A DNA stretch of 64,000 nucleotides from Salicibibacter cibi (GCF_016495865.1 NZ_CP054706.1:3410001-3474000), one strand, 5' to 3'; shown: positions 1 to 9,502, counted from the stretch's first letter. Translations and numbers: made by a program. The notes: generated by a model from the sequence alone, not told the origin.

Positions 1-437
1 TGCGATATGCCACTTTCTTAGATTCCTACTCAGGAACTCTGGATGACTCCTCATCTCTGGCAACCACTGACAATACGCCTTGATGAAAGGCTTCGTCACG
101 TTTGGATGAAGATAGGCGCCACCGGTACCGACGACATTAAACGCCTCTAACCAAAAACTCCCGTTTTTAACACGTACGTCACATACGCTTTATCTTCATG
201 TTTTGATTGAATCAACACTTTCACCCCGGGGCATCGAATCTCGAAATTTTGGATCGCCTCGACACCGTTAATGCCGGAACGATAGCTGTTCAAAAAACCA
301 ACATCCGTCTGGTGTTGCGAAACAATTGTTGTTGCTTCCCCTCTTCAACTTCGGCAACGACCTCAAGCGCATCATCCATCTCAGGAAATCGCTTCATCCT
401 TCCCCATAACCATTTCTACCTGCATAATATTCTCCAT
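1..437 (-). pseudogene. degU-like response regulator remnant, runs off the window edge
   Basis: Minus-strand pieces in three frames line up with the receiver domain of DegU-type NarL/FixJ regulators: MDDALEVVAEVEEG, then NGVEAIQNFEI, CPGVKVLIQSKHEDKAY and VTYVLKTGVFG, then VVGTGGAYLHPNVTKPF. The segment that should carry the phosphorylated Asp (DINMPG or similar) is replaced by GFLNSYRSGI. The YLLKE segment after KTG is missing and a stop falls there. At least three frame changes are needed to read it. The DNA-binding HTH would lie left of base 1 and cannot be seen. The family assignment rests on recognised motif order only; a functional product is very unlikely. Confidence 0.6.
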
Positions 438-581
438 TAGTTTCCGCCCTGATCCTTGGTTGTATCAGGGTTATTAACATATAGATTTCACATTTGTAAT
501 AAAATAGTATAAAATGATAAATGATTGTAATATAAATGTAATATGATAAATTCATAAGTAAATGGAAAGGTGGAAGAAGTC

Positions 582-773
582 GTGGACCAAAAGGAATATG
601 TTATGGACATTCAACGTCGAGCGGATCATCTATTGAACGAAACAGGGATAACGGAACATGATGCTTATGCTCATGCCATTACAGCCTTCATGCGTGAGCA
701 ACGAACGAAGATGCCCTCGGATAATGCTGATCATCTTCATGCCTTTTTGCTTCACAATTTTGGTATTAAATAA
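582..773 (+). CDS. small hypothetical protein, 63 aa
   Basis: A short acidic, His-rich protein that I do not recognise, beginning VDQKEYVMDIQRRADHLLNE. It has no signal peptide or membrane segment. The GTG at 582 is preferred because AAAGGTGG lies 8 bases upstream; an in-frame GTG at 570 overlaps that site. The upstream DNA (480-560) is very AT-rich, as expected for a promoter, but no clear -35/-10 pair was chosen. It has no operon partner: it follows the degU remnant, which is on the other strand, and is followed by 0.9 kb without a gene. Confidence 0.4.
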   Translation: MDQKEYVMDIQRRADHLLNETGITEHDAYAHAITAFMREQRTKMPSDNADHLHAFLLHNFGIK

Positions 774-1202
774 GAGAAGCACCAACGTTTGTAGGAATCA
801 TATGCAGGGTCATTCGCTTGAAACATTCGATCATATTCCCATTTTTATTCAATGTTGGATATCTATACAACATCTCCTCGCCCCTTTTTATTATGTTTAA
901 CGTACGACGACAAAATCCTCATACATTTATCGTTTTTTCATTCATATTTTCAATGCAGTAACGAGCATTTACCTCCTTAGTGCCAATGCCAAAATCATAA
1001 ATCCCAGCCATGACAGTTTAAAACCTAATGACATTTATCGTCCTTTTTTCCGTTAAAGCAAAATGATGGACATGTGTTTTCATCTGTCAATGTTCAAATT
1101 CGGTGATTGGCCGTCATTTGGCGTGGTTTTTTCTGAGCAGGGCACAGCACGTGTAATTTCATGGAAATATATGGTGAACGAAAGCCTTTGTCTTTTCATT
1201 TT

Positions 1203-1347
1203 TGACGCCATCATAATCAGGCGTAGGAACTTTCATGGTGTCATTGTTGCACATAGATGCCATTAAATGTACACATGCGTTGTTTTATGGCGTCATAACT
1301 ATCCGATGACGCCATTATATGCTGGATTCTGTCGATTCATGGCGTCA
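1203..1347. repeat. four copies of the 9-mer ATGGCGTCA in both orientations
   Basis: TGACGCCAT occurs at 1203-1211, ATGGCGTCAT at 1287-1296, its complement ATGACGCCAT at 1306-1315, and ATGGCGTCA at 1339-1347. A one-mismatch copy (ATGGTGTCA) lies at 1235-1243. The 1287/1306 pair forms a perfect 10-bp inverted repeat with a 9-base loop. This could be an operator cluster or a hairpin array; no T-tract follows, so it is not a normal terminator. Confidence 0.55.
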
Positions 1348-1510
1348 AACGTTTGTACTCTGACATCATTTGTAAACACGCTTTTCATTAACGTTACGCT
1401 ACTCTAAAGCTTCATTTTAATTTTGGCAGAGGCTTTTAATTATTATCCAACCCTGCATTATCATCATCCATGCAATCTAAGCAACCATCCGTTTTTTTAG
1501 ATACATATCT

Positions 1511-1553
1511 CCTAGTTATTGATCAGAAATTGTACAGATCATTATGTTACGTT
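1511..1553 (+). repeat. 43-bp direct repeat, copy 1 (left of the BTAD regulator)
   Basis: It shares the core TATTGATCAGAAATTGTACA with copy 2 at 2979-3021. About five mismatches are seen over 43 bp. The two copies sit on either side of the gene at 1715-2788. Confidence 0.7.
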
Positions 1554-1714
1554 TGGTAACATTACATGCCCATATTAAGGGAACTATAAAGTAATATTTC
1601 CTAGAAAAGCTTTTTCTAAGCATATACGACTGGGAATTATAGAGCAAAAAGCGGCATGAAATTTTTCCCAAAAAACAAACAATGGATAGACAGACAGAAA
1701 AAGGTGGAAAATAC

Positions 1715-2788
1715 GTGCTAAAAGCCATTTTAGTAGATGATGAGCCGCTTTTTCTTGACCATTTTGAAAAACTATTAGCAGAAATAAATGATGGCATTGA
1801 CGTTGTTGGTAAGTATATCAATCCGCATCAAGCCTTAGCAGCCATTTTCAAAGAGCAACCGGATGTCATTTTTCTCGACATTGAGATACCAAAATTAAGC
1901 GGGATCGAAGTGGCAGAGAAAATTCAAAGCTCATCGCTTCAAACGAAATTTGTATTCGTAACATTGTACCGTGAATACGCCGTAGAAGCTTTTGAACTAA
2001 ATGCCATGGATTATCTTGTAAAGCCGGTGCAACAGGCCCGATTGACGAAAACGATTGACCGGCTTTCGAAAGATCTCCATCGTCATTCAATGTCAAAAGA
2101 ACCCACTCGTGAAGCTACATTATGTTTTTTTCGCTCAATTCAATTTAAATGCTCAGGAAAAGGCTCAAAACCGCTTGACGTTCGCTGGAGAACATCCAAG
2201 GCAAGAGAATTGTTTGCTTTTCTTGTCCACCATCGACAGAAACCTGTTCAAAAAATTGATCTAATTGAACTGCTTTGGCCGGAAACGGATGGAGATAAAG
2301 GGATGACGCAACTATATGCAAGCATCTATCAAATTCGTAAAACAATAGCATCTGTCGGATTCAATATTCATATAACGAGTCATCATGATAGTTATATGCT
2401 TGATCTAAACGGTATTACGTTTGACGTTGATGTATGGGAACAGCGTTTGAGTGAGTTGTCTACCGTATCTGATGATACACTTCCGCGGTTTCAGGCATTA
2501 ATAGACATGTATCCCGGGGATTATCTGGAAGAATATGATTACTTATGGGCAGTGGGGGAACGGGAACGATTGCGGTCACTTTGGCTCCGATGTGTTATGG
2601 AAGTAACCGATTTTATGATTGCCAAAGGAAACTATGTCGAGGCTCTCCCCTTTTTCCATCAGGTACAGGAACGTTATCCATATATGGAAGATAGTTACTT
2701 TAATCTCATTCACTTATATGATCAACTTGGTGATCGTTATGCTGTTGACCAACAGTATGCCAAGCTCGAAGAGATGTTAGGCCTTTAA
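1715..2788 (+). CDS. response regulator with receiver and BTAD/SARP-like output domain
   Basis: A 357-aa cytoplasmic regulator. Residues 1-115 form a CheY-like receiver: acidic pocket DDEP near the N-terminus, phospho-acceptor Asp about residue 55 in VIFLDIEIP, Thr in FVFVTLY, and Lys in DYLVKPV. A linker is followed by a winged-helix segment (RELFAFLVHHRQKPVQK, LWPETDGDKG) and an alpha-helical repeat region typical of bacterial transcriptional activation domains. The GTG at 1715 is chosen because AAGGTGG lies 7 bases upstream; the ATG at 1682 has no such site. No histidine kinase is adjacent, so the partner is unknown. It stands alone between two 43-bp direct repeats, which may be its own binding sites or the scars of an acquired cassette. 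Confidence 0.8.
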   Translation: MLKAILVDDEPLFLDHFEKLLAEINDGIDVVGKYINPHQALAAIFKEQPDVIFLDIEIPKLSGIEVAEKIQSSSLQTKFVFVTLYREYAVEAFELNAMDYLVKPVQQARLTKTIDRLSKDLHRHSMSKEPTREATLCFFRSIQFKCSGKGSKPLDVRWRTSKARELFAFLVHHRQKPVQKIDLIELLWPETDGDKGMTQLYASIYQIRKTIASVGFNIHITSHHDSYMLDLNGITFDVDVWEQRLSELSTVSDDTLPRFQALIDMYPGDYLEEYDYLWAVGERERLRSLWLRCVMEVTDFMIAKGNYVEALPFFHQVQERYPYMEDSYFNLIHLYDQLGDRYAVDQQYAKLEEMLGL

Positions 2789-2978
2789 TTTGCAATGAGG
2801 CTGGGCATTTATCCTAAAACACACCAACTACAGTACTTTAAAAGAGATAAGTTACCGAAATGTGAAACGCACGAAATGTTGAACTCCGTAAGTTGTGTGG
2901 CATTCCTACGTTCCTTTCGTAGCCAGTCGGTTATAGTCAATGAACGTCCATCCACCACTTTGAAATAGATTTGTTAAT

Positions 2979-3021
2979 CCCAGCTATTGATCAGAAATTG
3001 TACAAATCACTATGTTATGTT
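2979..3021 (+). repeat. 43-bp direct repeat, copy 2 (right of the BTAD regulator)
   Basis: Same core TATTGATCAGAAATTGTACA as copy 1 and in the same orientation, 1468 bp downstream. Direct rather than inverted orientation argues against simple terminal inverted repeats of a transposon. Confidence 0.7.
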
Positions 3022-3330
3022 GAACAGCAATAAATTAGGTGAGTTATTTTATCTGAAGGGAGTAAGATGATGGTGACCAAACGTTTGCCTATCTTGTTTT
3101 GGTTTCAGCCAACTTGGCGGATACAAATACTTCTTAACTGAACACAGGCTCGTATCTTAAAAAAGTGCCTTAACTAACAAGGCTAATTGCCGTAATAATG
3201 CCCCCCCTTCCGGGAAAATCCGGCGGGACGCTTGTCATGCCTAAGTGAGCGAATCATTGTTTCGTTCAAGGATATTTATATTAAAAAAACGCCCTCTTTG
3301 ACTTTTTTTAGAATATGTACTCATGCCGTT

Positions 3331-3360
3331 TTACATAAATAAATCAAAGATTATTATAAT
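3331..3360 (+). promoter_or_regulatory. candidate promoter of the exopolysaccharide operon
   Basis: TTACAT (3331-3336), an 18-base spacer, then a perfect TATAAT (3355-3360). This leaves a leader of roughly 115 bases before the ydaL start. The position fits the operon, but the -35 is only partly consensus. Confidence 0.4.
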
Positions 3361-3481
3361 GGATATATTTTTACATTAATAAAAAATGGGTGTTTTATGG
3401 TTTTAAGTCAATAAATCTAAGCATCATCCTGATGATGTGTTATATCAATACTTCCATAAAAGTGGGGAACCTTAAATTATC

Positions 3482-5232
3482 ATGAAGCATTTAGTTTTTT
3501 TTAGCATGTTATTTGTCCTATCGATTTTACATCAAGAGCACGAAGCGAATGCGATAGAGGCAGAGATCGAGAAGATCGACCCAGAGACGAACATTATCGT
3601 TCTATTTTCATCGGAAGATGGCAGTGCAGGAGAACATCAAAGGTTATTGGATATGTCATTGGGGCACTTTTCCAACAATATTACATTTAAAAACACAAAA
3701 GATGTTGAACCAGAAGATCTGAATGGGAAGACTCATCTCTTCTATTACGGAGAAACGGAAGAAGATCTTCCATCCCATATCCCAGAACTTATCTCGTCTT
3801 TCGATGGTCCAACTGTTGCTATTGGGTATAACGTCGAACAGCTTGGAGATACCTTTTCGTTCGTGGACATCGAGGGTGAAGAGACAATTAAGGAACTTGA
3901 ATACTTAGGAGACAATGACAAAACAAAACAAGTTGATCCTCAATCGATTCTGGAAACAACGCTAGATCAGGATGCGGAAGTGTTCGTCCAAGGGGACGGT
4001 GACGAGGGAGAACATCCATTGATTATGAGTCAAGGCGACAACTATTATGTCGCTACAAATATGCTTTATGAACCGTATTCGGTGTTTTTTTCCCAAACCT
4101 TAAATACGGTGTTTGAGACGGAACCAACCGATCAAACGCCTGCGTATCTCCGTATCGAAGATGTACATCCTATGGTTGACCCGGATGAATTAATGGCGAT
4201 TGCAGACGAATTAAAAGCGCGGGACATCCCCTATATGATTGCCGTTATTCCTGTTTATCTTCATCCAGAAACCGGCGAGGAAATTCATTTTGATGACATG
4301 CCTGAAGTGCTGGAAGCCCTAAAATATATGCAAGATAACGGAGGTAGTGTTGTCTTGCACGGATATACGCATCAGTTCCGGTTAAGTGAAACAGGGGAAG
4401 GGTTTGAATTTTGGGATGTTGAAAATGATATGCCCATTTATCATGGCCCCAATGACAATGTTGAACAACTGGAAGAAGATGATTTCGACAAACAAGAGGA
4501 TTACGTAGCCTATATGGCAGACAATAAAGCCTTTGAACGTGCATATGTAGAAGATCGTTTGACCAGACCAGAGGTGTGCAAGAACTGGCGAATTACGGCT
4601 TATATCCCCTTGCTTTCGAACCGCCCCACTATACAATGTCCCAACATGGGCTTGAAGTGACATCTGAATTTTTCTCCACATATGTTGGACAAGTCCAACT
4701 GAGTGATGAGACATGGGAGATTATGAATACCACGCCGTATGCTTCACAGCCCAGTTTTTTAAATGGCATGTTCCTGCTTCCTGAAACCATCGGCTACGTA
4801 CAGCCCGAAAACGACGACCCTGTGGGAGATATGGTCGATAAAGCAGAGCTGCATCAGATAACAAGCGGAGGGATGATTGGTGGTTTTTATCATCCTTATC
4901 TCGGTGTTGAAGGCTTAATCGAAGTCATCGACGCGATTGAAGAAATCCCGAACATCGAATGGATGGACCTTAAAGAACTCGATAACACCGTAGATGTTGA
5001 ACATGTATCCATAACCAGTGGAGATGGCGAGATTGATGCAAATATAGATCAAATGAGCTTAATGACAACATCGATTGCTTATCCGGCTTATCATGTAAAA
5101 AACTTTGCAGAAAATGTAACCAAAATAATGATCTGGGCCGGAGTACTCAGTGTCGTTTTATTAATGAGCTTCACTGTATTCCAGATAGCAAAAGGCAACC
5201 GTTCTGACAGGGGGATTAGCAACAATGGCTGA
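3482..5232 (+). pseudogene. ydaL: YdaL-like DUF2334 (polysaccharide deacetylase-fold) protein, frameshifted
   Basis: The first 360 or so residues read well: signal segment MKHLVFFSMLFVLSILHQ, then a DUF2334 NodB-fold region with the metal-site motifs LRIEDVHP and VLHGYTHQ. At about 4570 the frame changes by one base. The zero frame ends at 4660 in unrelated residues, while QELANYGLYPLAFEPPHY and the rest of the domain, ending in a C-terminal membrane helix (IMIWAGVLSVVLLMSF), continue in another frame to 5232. Joined, the product would be about 580 aa, the expected size for YdaL, an extracytoplasmic exopolysaccharide-modifying protein. The first gene of the operon; its end overlaps ydaM by 8 bases. 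The Shine-Dalgarno is weak. The break may be real or a sequencing indel. Confidence 0.8.
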
Positions 5233-6487
5233 TTTTTTTCTCTATCTTTCACTGTTCTTAATATGGTTTATGCTGTTTTATCATGTGTTTTTAATGTTTG
5301 GCGGGTATCGTTATTTTTTACAGCATCCAGAAATAAAAGAGGCCTGGGACGAGCACCCAGGGGAAATGCCATCTGTCAGCATTTTAATTCCTGCCCATAA
5401 TGAGGAAATGGTGATACAAGATACGATCGAATCAATGATTCAGTTAAAGTATCCAAAAGATAAGCTGGAAGTGATCGTGGTAAATGATAACTCCAGTGAT
5501 GCTACAGGTATGATTCTTGATGACTACGCGAGAAAATTCGCCTTTATTAAACCCGTTCACACGAAACCGCCGCATGGAGGAAAAGGAAAATCCGGGGCTT
5601 TAAACCAGGGGTTGAAACATTCAACAGGAGAAATCATTGCTGTCTATGATGCTGATAACACGCCGGAACCGGAAGCGATTTATAATCTAGTGTTGGGCTT
5701 GAACAACGATAAAAAGGCTGGAGCTATTGTCGGGAAGTTCAGAGTATTGAATGCCAAACAAAATTTACTAACGCGTTTCATTAATATCGAGACGCTGACG
5801 TTTCAATGGCTTGCACAGGCAGGGCGCTGGTCCTGGTTCAAAATGACAACTATCCCCGGGACGAATTTTGCCATCCGCCGTTCCATTCTCGAAGAGCTTG
5901 GTGGATGGGATGAAAAAGCATTATCTGAAGATACGGAACTCAGCTTTCGAGTCTATAATCTTGGTTATCACATTCGTTTTTTCCCGTCAGCCATTACGTG
6001 GGAACAAGAACCGGAGAATTTAAAGGTTTGGTGGAAACAAAGAACACGTTGGGCACGTGGAAATGAGTACGTGATTGGCAAATTTCTTTTCCGGCCATCG
6101 CAGATAAATAATAAAAAAGTTCCTGTGGATCTATTCTATTTTCTGTTTATCTACCTTTTGTTCTTCGGTGGAATTATTATCTCGCACAGCATTTTTGTTG
6201 CGAATCTATTTTTTGACTTAGATTTATCCATAGGCAATGTGGCGATTATTTTACTGGTCACTGGATTTTTAATGTTTATAGCTGAGGTCTGGCTTGCGCT
6301 CAGCTTTGAAAAAAATCAACTTACCTTTAAAAACGCTTTGATTGCTATATTGATGTATTTTGTCTACTCCCAGTTGTGGGTGATCTTAGTGGCTTGCGCG
6401 ACATTCCTTGAGGTCAAAAGAGTCATTTTTAAACAAGATGTACAGTGGTACAAAACCCAACGATTCGAGCAAAGTGGTGGGAAATAA
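5225..6487 (+). CDS. ydaM: YdaM-like family 2 glycosyltransferase, membrane-bound
   Basis: A 420-aa processive-type GT2 that would polymerise an exopolysaccharide at the membrane. It has an N-terminal helix (LYLSLFLIWFMLFYHVFL) and a GT-A domain with SILIPAHNEE, VVNDNSSDAT, the metal-binding DADN, the catalytic SEDTELSF and the QRTRW acceptor motif. Four C-terminal membrane helices follow from about residue 300. The ATG at 5225 overlaps the end of ydaL by 8 bases, indicating translational coupling. It is intact although both ydaL and ydaJ are broken. The neighbouring mnaA suggests that an N-acetylhexosamine-containing polymer is made; that is inference from context. Confidence 0.9.
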   Translation: MADFFLYLSLFLIWFMLFYHVFLMFGGYRYFLQHPEIKEAWDEHPGEMPSVSILIPAHNEEMVIQDTIESMIQLKYPKDKLEVIVVNDNSSDATGMILDDYARKFAFIKPVHTKPPHGGKGKSGALNQGLKHSTGEIIAVYDADNTPEPEAIYNLVLGLNNDKKAGAIVGKFRVLNAKQNLLTRFINIETLTFQWLAQAGRWSWFKMTTIPGTNFAIRRSILEELGGWDEKALSEDTELSFRVYNLGYHIRFFPSAITWEQEPENLKVWWKQRTRWARGNEYVIGKFLFRPSQINNKKVPVDLFYFLFIYLLFFGGIIISHSIFVANLFFDLDLSIGNVAIILLVTGFLMFIAEVWLALSFEKNQLTFKNALIAILMYFVYSQLWVILVACATFLEVKRVIFKQDVQWYKTQRFEQSGGK

Positions 6488-6510
6488 GCCATCATAAGGA
6501 GGAATTATTT

Positions 6511-7659
6511 ATGATAAAAACGATGACCATTTTCGGTACACGACCGGAAGGGATTAAAATGGTTCCTATCGTGCAGGCGTTGAACCGAGAAAAAGAGATT
6601 ACGAACATTTTTATCAACACAGCTCAACATCGAGATATGCTTGATCAAGTACTGAACCTTTTTATGCTCACGCCTGATTATGATTTAGACATCATGAGGG
6701 AGGGTCAATCGCTGGAAACGTTGACGAAAAGGCTTATTGATAAGCTTTCTCTGATCATTGAAGAAGAAAAACCAGATCTCGTGCTAGTTCATGGGGATAC
6801 AACAACAACATTTTCTGGGACTTATGCAGGTTTTTTACAAAAGGTACCCGTCGGCCATGTTGAAGCCGGTTTACGGACAAATGATATCTATGCACCGTTT
6901 CCCGAAGAAGGCAACCGTCAACTTGTAGGGCGACTGGCAACTTATCATTTTGCAGCAACCCAAAGAAATAAAGATAACTTATTGAAGGAAAACATTCCAC
7001 ATGACACTATAGAGGTGGTGGGAAACACGGTGATTGATGCTCTAATGGATATTAGCCGACGAGAATCAAGTTTATCCGGGGAACTAAAAAGCATTTTTGA
7101 AACAGGTAAAAAGACCATTCTATTAACGACCCATCGGAGAGAAAATATGGAAGCATTGCAATCTGTCTATCGGGCGATTCGTCGAATAGTAGATGCTAAT
7201 GATGATGTTCAAGTGGTTTTCCCTGTCCATAAAAATCCTGCGATTAGACAAAAGGCATTACATGAAATTGGAGATAACCCAGACGTGTATTTGATTGAAC
7301 CTTTGGACTACGAACCGTTTATACATGTATTGAAGAGTGCCTACCTTGTCATCACGGATTCCGGTGGGATTCAGGAAGAAGCGCCCGGGCTTGGAAAACC
7401 TGTGCTCGTTGCAAGAAATACAACAGAGCGTCCCGAGGGTGTTGAAGCCGGCACCTTACAATTAGTGGGTACGTCTGAAGATACGATTGTTCAGCAATGT
7501 CAGCGTTTGCTATCCAATAAAGAAGCATATACGGGCATGAGTAAGATGCAAAACCCTTTTGGCCAAGGAGATTCTGCTGATAAGATCGTCAATCATATTA
7601 AAAAATCCTTCGACTTGACAGTGACGTCGGATCAAAAGCAAGCAAACCAACTCGTCTAA
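6511..7659 (+). CDS. mnaA: UDP-N-acetylglucosamine 2-epimerase (non-hydrolysing)
   Basis: A 382-aa cytoplasmic enzyme that interconverts UDP-GlcNAc and UDP-ManNAc. Motifs of the WecB/MnaA family are present in order: FGTRPEGIKM at the N-terminus, GHVEAGLRT, LLTTHRREN, ITDSGGIQEEAP and ERPEGVEAGT near the C-terminus. The ATG at 6511 has AAGGAGG 8 bases upstream; the longer in-frame extension lies inside ydaM and lacks a site. The gene lies between ydaM and ydaJ in the same direction, so it probably feeds the glycosyltransferase of this operon. Other mnaA copies for teichoic acid synthesis may exist elsewhere in the genome. Confidence 0.92.
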   Translation: MIKTMTIFGTRPEGIKMVPIVQALNREKEITNIFINTAQHRDMLDQVLNLFMLTPDYDLDIMREGQSLETLTKRLIDKLSLIIEEEKPDLVLVHGDTTTTFSGTYAGFLQKVPVGHVEAGLRTNDIYAPFPEEGNRQLVGRLATYHFAATQRNKDNLLKENIPHDTIEVVGNTVIDALMDISRRESSLSGELKSIFETGKKTILLTTHRRENMEALQSVYRAIRRIVDANDDVQVVFPVHKNPAIRQKALHEIGDNPDVYLIEPLDYEPFIHVLKSAYLVITDSGGIQEEAPGLGKPVLVARNTTERPEGVEAGTLQLVGTSEDTIVQQCQRLLSNKEAYTGMSKMQNPFGQGDSADKIVNHIKKSFDLTVTSDQKQANQLV

Positions 7660-7680
7660 TGAACGTATGGGAGGCCTATT

Positions 7681-8782
7681 GTGCAATACTGGTGCGTATG
7701 GATGGGGATCTGCATTTTCCTCATAATAGGGGGGTGTGTGATGACAGATCAAGAATATCATGTTGAGGAAGCTTTCAGTACAGAAGAATTTATATACAAA
7801 TGGTTAAAGAACGATAACGGTACACTGGCTACCTATATTCAGGATAGTGATCAAGTGGATGAGGATCTCGTGAGTGGTCGTGAGTGGTCGTGAGACGCTT
7901 TCTGAAACACTTGGGCTTTGGATGTCTTACGCCTTAGACAAAAATGATCAAGAATTATTTGACAAGATTCATGAGCAATTGCATGAACTTTTCCTTGAAA
8001 ATGACGGATTTGTTCATTGGAAACTCACCGAGGATGGAGAAAGTGAAATATCTACCAATGCGCTCATCGACGACCTCCGTATTGCAGAGGTTCTTTTGGA
8101 TGCTTACAATAGGTGGGATGCAGAAGAATATTTAGAAACAGCTGATTTGATTAATGAATATTTATCTAGCCATAATGTAAACCATGGAATCCTTACGGAC
8201 TATTACGATCAAGAAGAAAATGATGCGAGTTCAGATATCACGTTATCATATATTGATATCCAGGCCATGAATAAGATAGCTGAAGAAGAACAATTAAATG
8301 GCCAAGTTGTGGAAGAAACGATGCGTGTGTTGACAGAAGCGCCACTAGATAACGGTTTTTATCCATCATCCTATAATGTGGTTACGGAAACGTATACATT
8401 TGATGATGAGATCAATATTGTTGATCAAGCTATTATTGCGTATCACTATGCAAGAGTGGGACAACCCTCAGTAGCATTTTTAAGTTTTATTCAGGAAGAA
8501 ATGGATAACCGTGGGCTTGTTCGCGGTATATACGATAGGGAAACTCGGGACCCTATTGTCCAATATGAATCTCCTGCAATCTATGGTTTTTTGATTTTGT
8601 ACCTTTTGGAAATCAACGAAATAGAATTGGCGAAAGAGATCTTTGAGCGGATGAAAGCTTTTCAAGTTACAGAGGAGAGTAATGACTACTACGGAGGTTA
8701 CTCCATACAAAACGGAGATACCCATATATTTGATAACCTCCTCCCATTAATGGCAGAACAGCAATTGGAGCAAAGAGATTGA
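7681..8782 (+). pseudogene. ydaJ: YdaJ-like lipoprotein / GH8-related protein, broken by a 10-bp duplication
   Basis: Begins at a GTG (7681) with GGGAGG 6 bases upstream. It encodes a lipoprotein signal peptide (WMGICIFLIIGGC, lipobox IGGC) and an alpha-helical, glycosidase-like domain similar to YdaJ (GH8-like fold; YDQEENDASSDITLSYID, NIVDQAIIAYHYA). The first frame stops at 7893 just after an exact tandem duplication of 10 bases. Removing one copy joins EDLVSGRE to TLSETLGLWMSYAL in one frame of about 363 aa ending at 8782. A putative exopolysaccharide hydrolase of the yda operon, last gene before a strong terminator. Confidence 0.8.
7871..7890 (+). repeat. 10-bp tandem duplication that frameshifts ydaJ
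   Basis: TGAGTGGTCG occurs twice in a row (7871-7880, 7881-7890). Ten bases are not a multiple of three, so the second copy alone explains the frame break. Confidence 0.9.
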
Positions 8783-8787
8783 AAGGG

Positions 8788-8816
8788 CCGAGAAAATGTT
8801 TTCTCGGTTCTTTTTT
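8788..8816 (+). terminator. rho-independent terminator of the yda operon
   Basis: Stem CCGAGAAAA / TTTTCTCGG with a 2-base loop (8788-8807), followed by TTCTTTTTT. It lies 6 bases after the ydaJ stop. Confidence 0.9.
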
Positions 8817-8862
8817 CGGATAACCAGATTCTGGTGTGACCGATTATTTTTACGGTTGCCAT

Positions 8863-9210
8863 TCAGCTCTCTTCAATCTCTTCATCTTCCTCTTCGAAAT
8901 TATATTCATCCCATAATGCTTCTCTTTTTTCATCATAATCATCCTGCATGCCTTCTTGAATCCTTCATGCAATTCATCAATGACATCTATTTGTAACTGA
9001 TGCAGCTCTTCTAATTCGATGTCGGAAAGCTCTGCTTGCATTTCCTCAACATGTGGAATGACTCCTTCCTTCAACGATCTCATCCTCTTCCGTCACTGCC
9101 ATTTTGTCGTAGTTCGCAAATAATTTTGCGAATTCCGAGCTCTTCATCCTGATATTCATGCGGAAATCATCAACATTATACTCAAAATGATACCTATTCT
9201 TTTTCCTAAA
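8863..9210 (-). pseudogene. unrecognised acidic protein, multiply frameshifted
   Basis: Minus-strand pieces in alternating frames form one plausible protein: YHFEYNVDDFRMNI, then MRSLKEGVIPHVEEMQAE with SDIELEELHQLQIDVIDE, then DDYDEKREALWDEYNFEEED ending at 8863. At least two frame changes are needed. The composition is acidic and helical. I do not recognise the family. The piece containing FEYNVDDFRM is duplicated at 10107-10141. Confidence 0.45.
9157..9192. repeat. about 35-bp direct repeat, copy 1 (second copy at 10107-10141)
   Basis: Both copies share ATCAACATTATACTCAAAAT (one C/T difference) plus flanking CGGAAA. Copy 1 lies inside the 8863-9210 remnant; copy 2 lies just upstream of bstA. 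The intervening 0.95 kb contains bstA and the Rpn-like remnant. Confidence 0.7.
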
Positions 9211-9483
9211 ACTGTTCCGTCTAGTTCTTTCCTTAACTTATCTTCAGTGACACTCGTCATTTTAATAATTTTCTTCATTCGAATAGCCATTTTCCAGCAT
9301 CACCTCAGCGATTTGCTTTGACCTTTTCCTTTTTCCCTCCCCTTCTTCCTTTCTCAGCTTATCAAATAAAGGCTTTAAAGTCGGTGGGTCTGGAAACGAG
9401 CTTTTTATACATGGGAGTCACCTTTTCTTCTGGGTTACACACTTCATGCAGTTTTTGATTCATTTCCTCAGGGACGGTCAATA
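9211..9483 (-). pseudogene. C-terminal remnant, possibly Rpn-family nuclease/transposase
   Basis: The minus strand encodes LKPLFDKLRKEEGEGKRKR, KQIAEVMLENGYSNEE and, after a one-base shift in an A-run, IIKMTSVTEDKLRKEL. The pattern of a charged linker followed by a short helical motif ending in a two-step helix resembles the C-terminus of PD-(D/E)XK (Rpn-like) recombination-promoting nucleases. The catalytic domain is not present, and the family call is tentative. Confidence 0.3.
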
Positions 9484-9502
9484 AAACGATAATAACGAAT
9501 AA

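Larger units (their letters stand above)
774..1714. other. gene-free stretch
   Basis: No coding pattern or recognised homology was seen on either strand. It holds a cluster of ATGGCGTCA motifs at 1203-1347 and the first copy of a 43-bp repeat at 1511-1553, both listed separately. The promoter of the response regulator at 1715 should lie in its right half. Confidence 0.5.
2789..3481. other. gene-free stretch with repeat copy 2 and the ydaL promoter
   Basis: It contains the second 43-bp repeat at 2979-3021 and a candidate promoter at 3331-3360. The minus strand is open for about 50 codons at 2806-2968 (peptide VVDGRSLTITDWLRKERR) but has no start codon or ribosome site and matches nothing I recognise. 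A short palindrome, CATCATCCTGATGATG, lies near 3423 in the presumed ydaL leader. Confidence 0.45.

Noticed and set aside
2806..2968. Open minus-strand frame of about 50 codons
   Set aside because: No start, no ribosome site and no recognised family; mentioned only in the gap entry.
3361..3481. Riboswitch in the ydaL leader
   Set aside because: Only a short palindrome is present; no conserved riboswitch core could be matched by eye.
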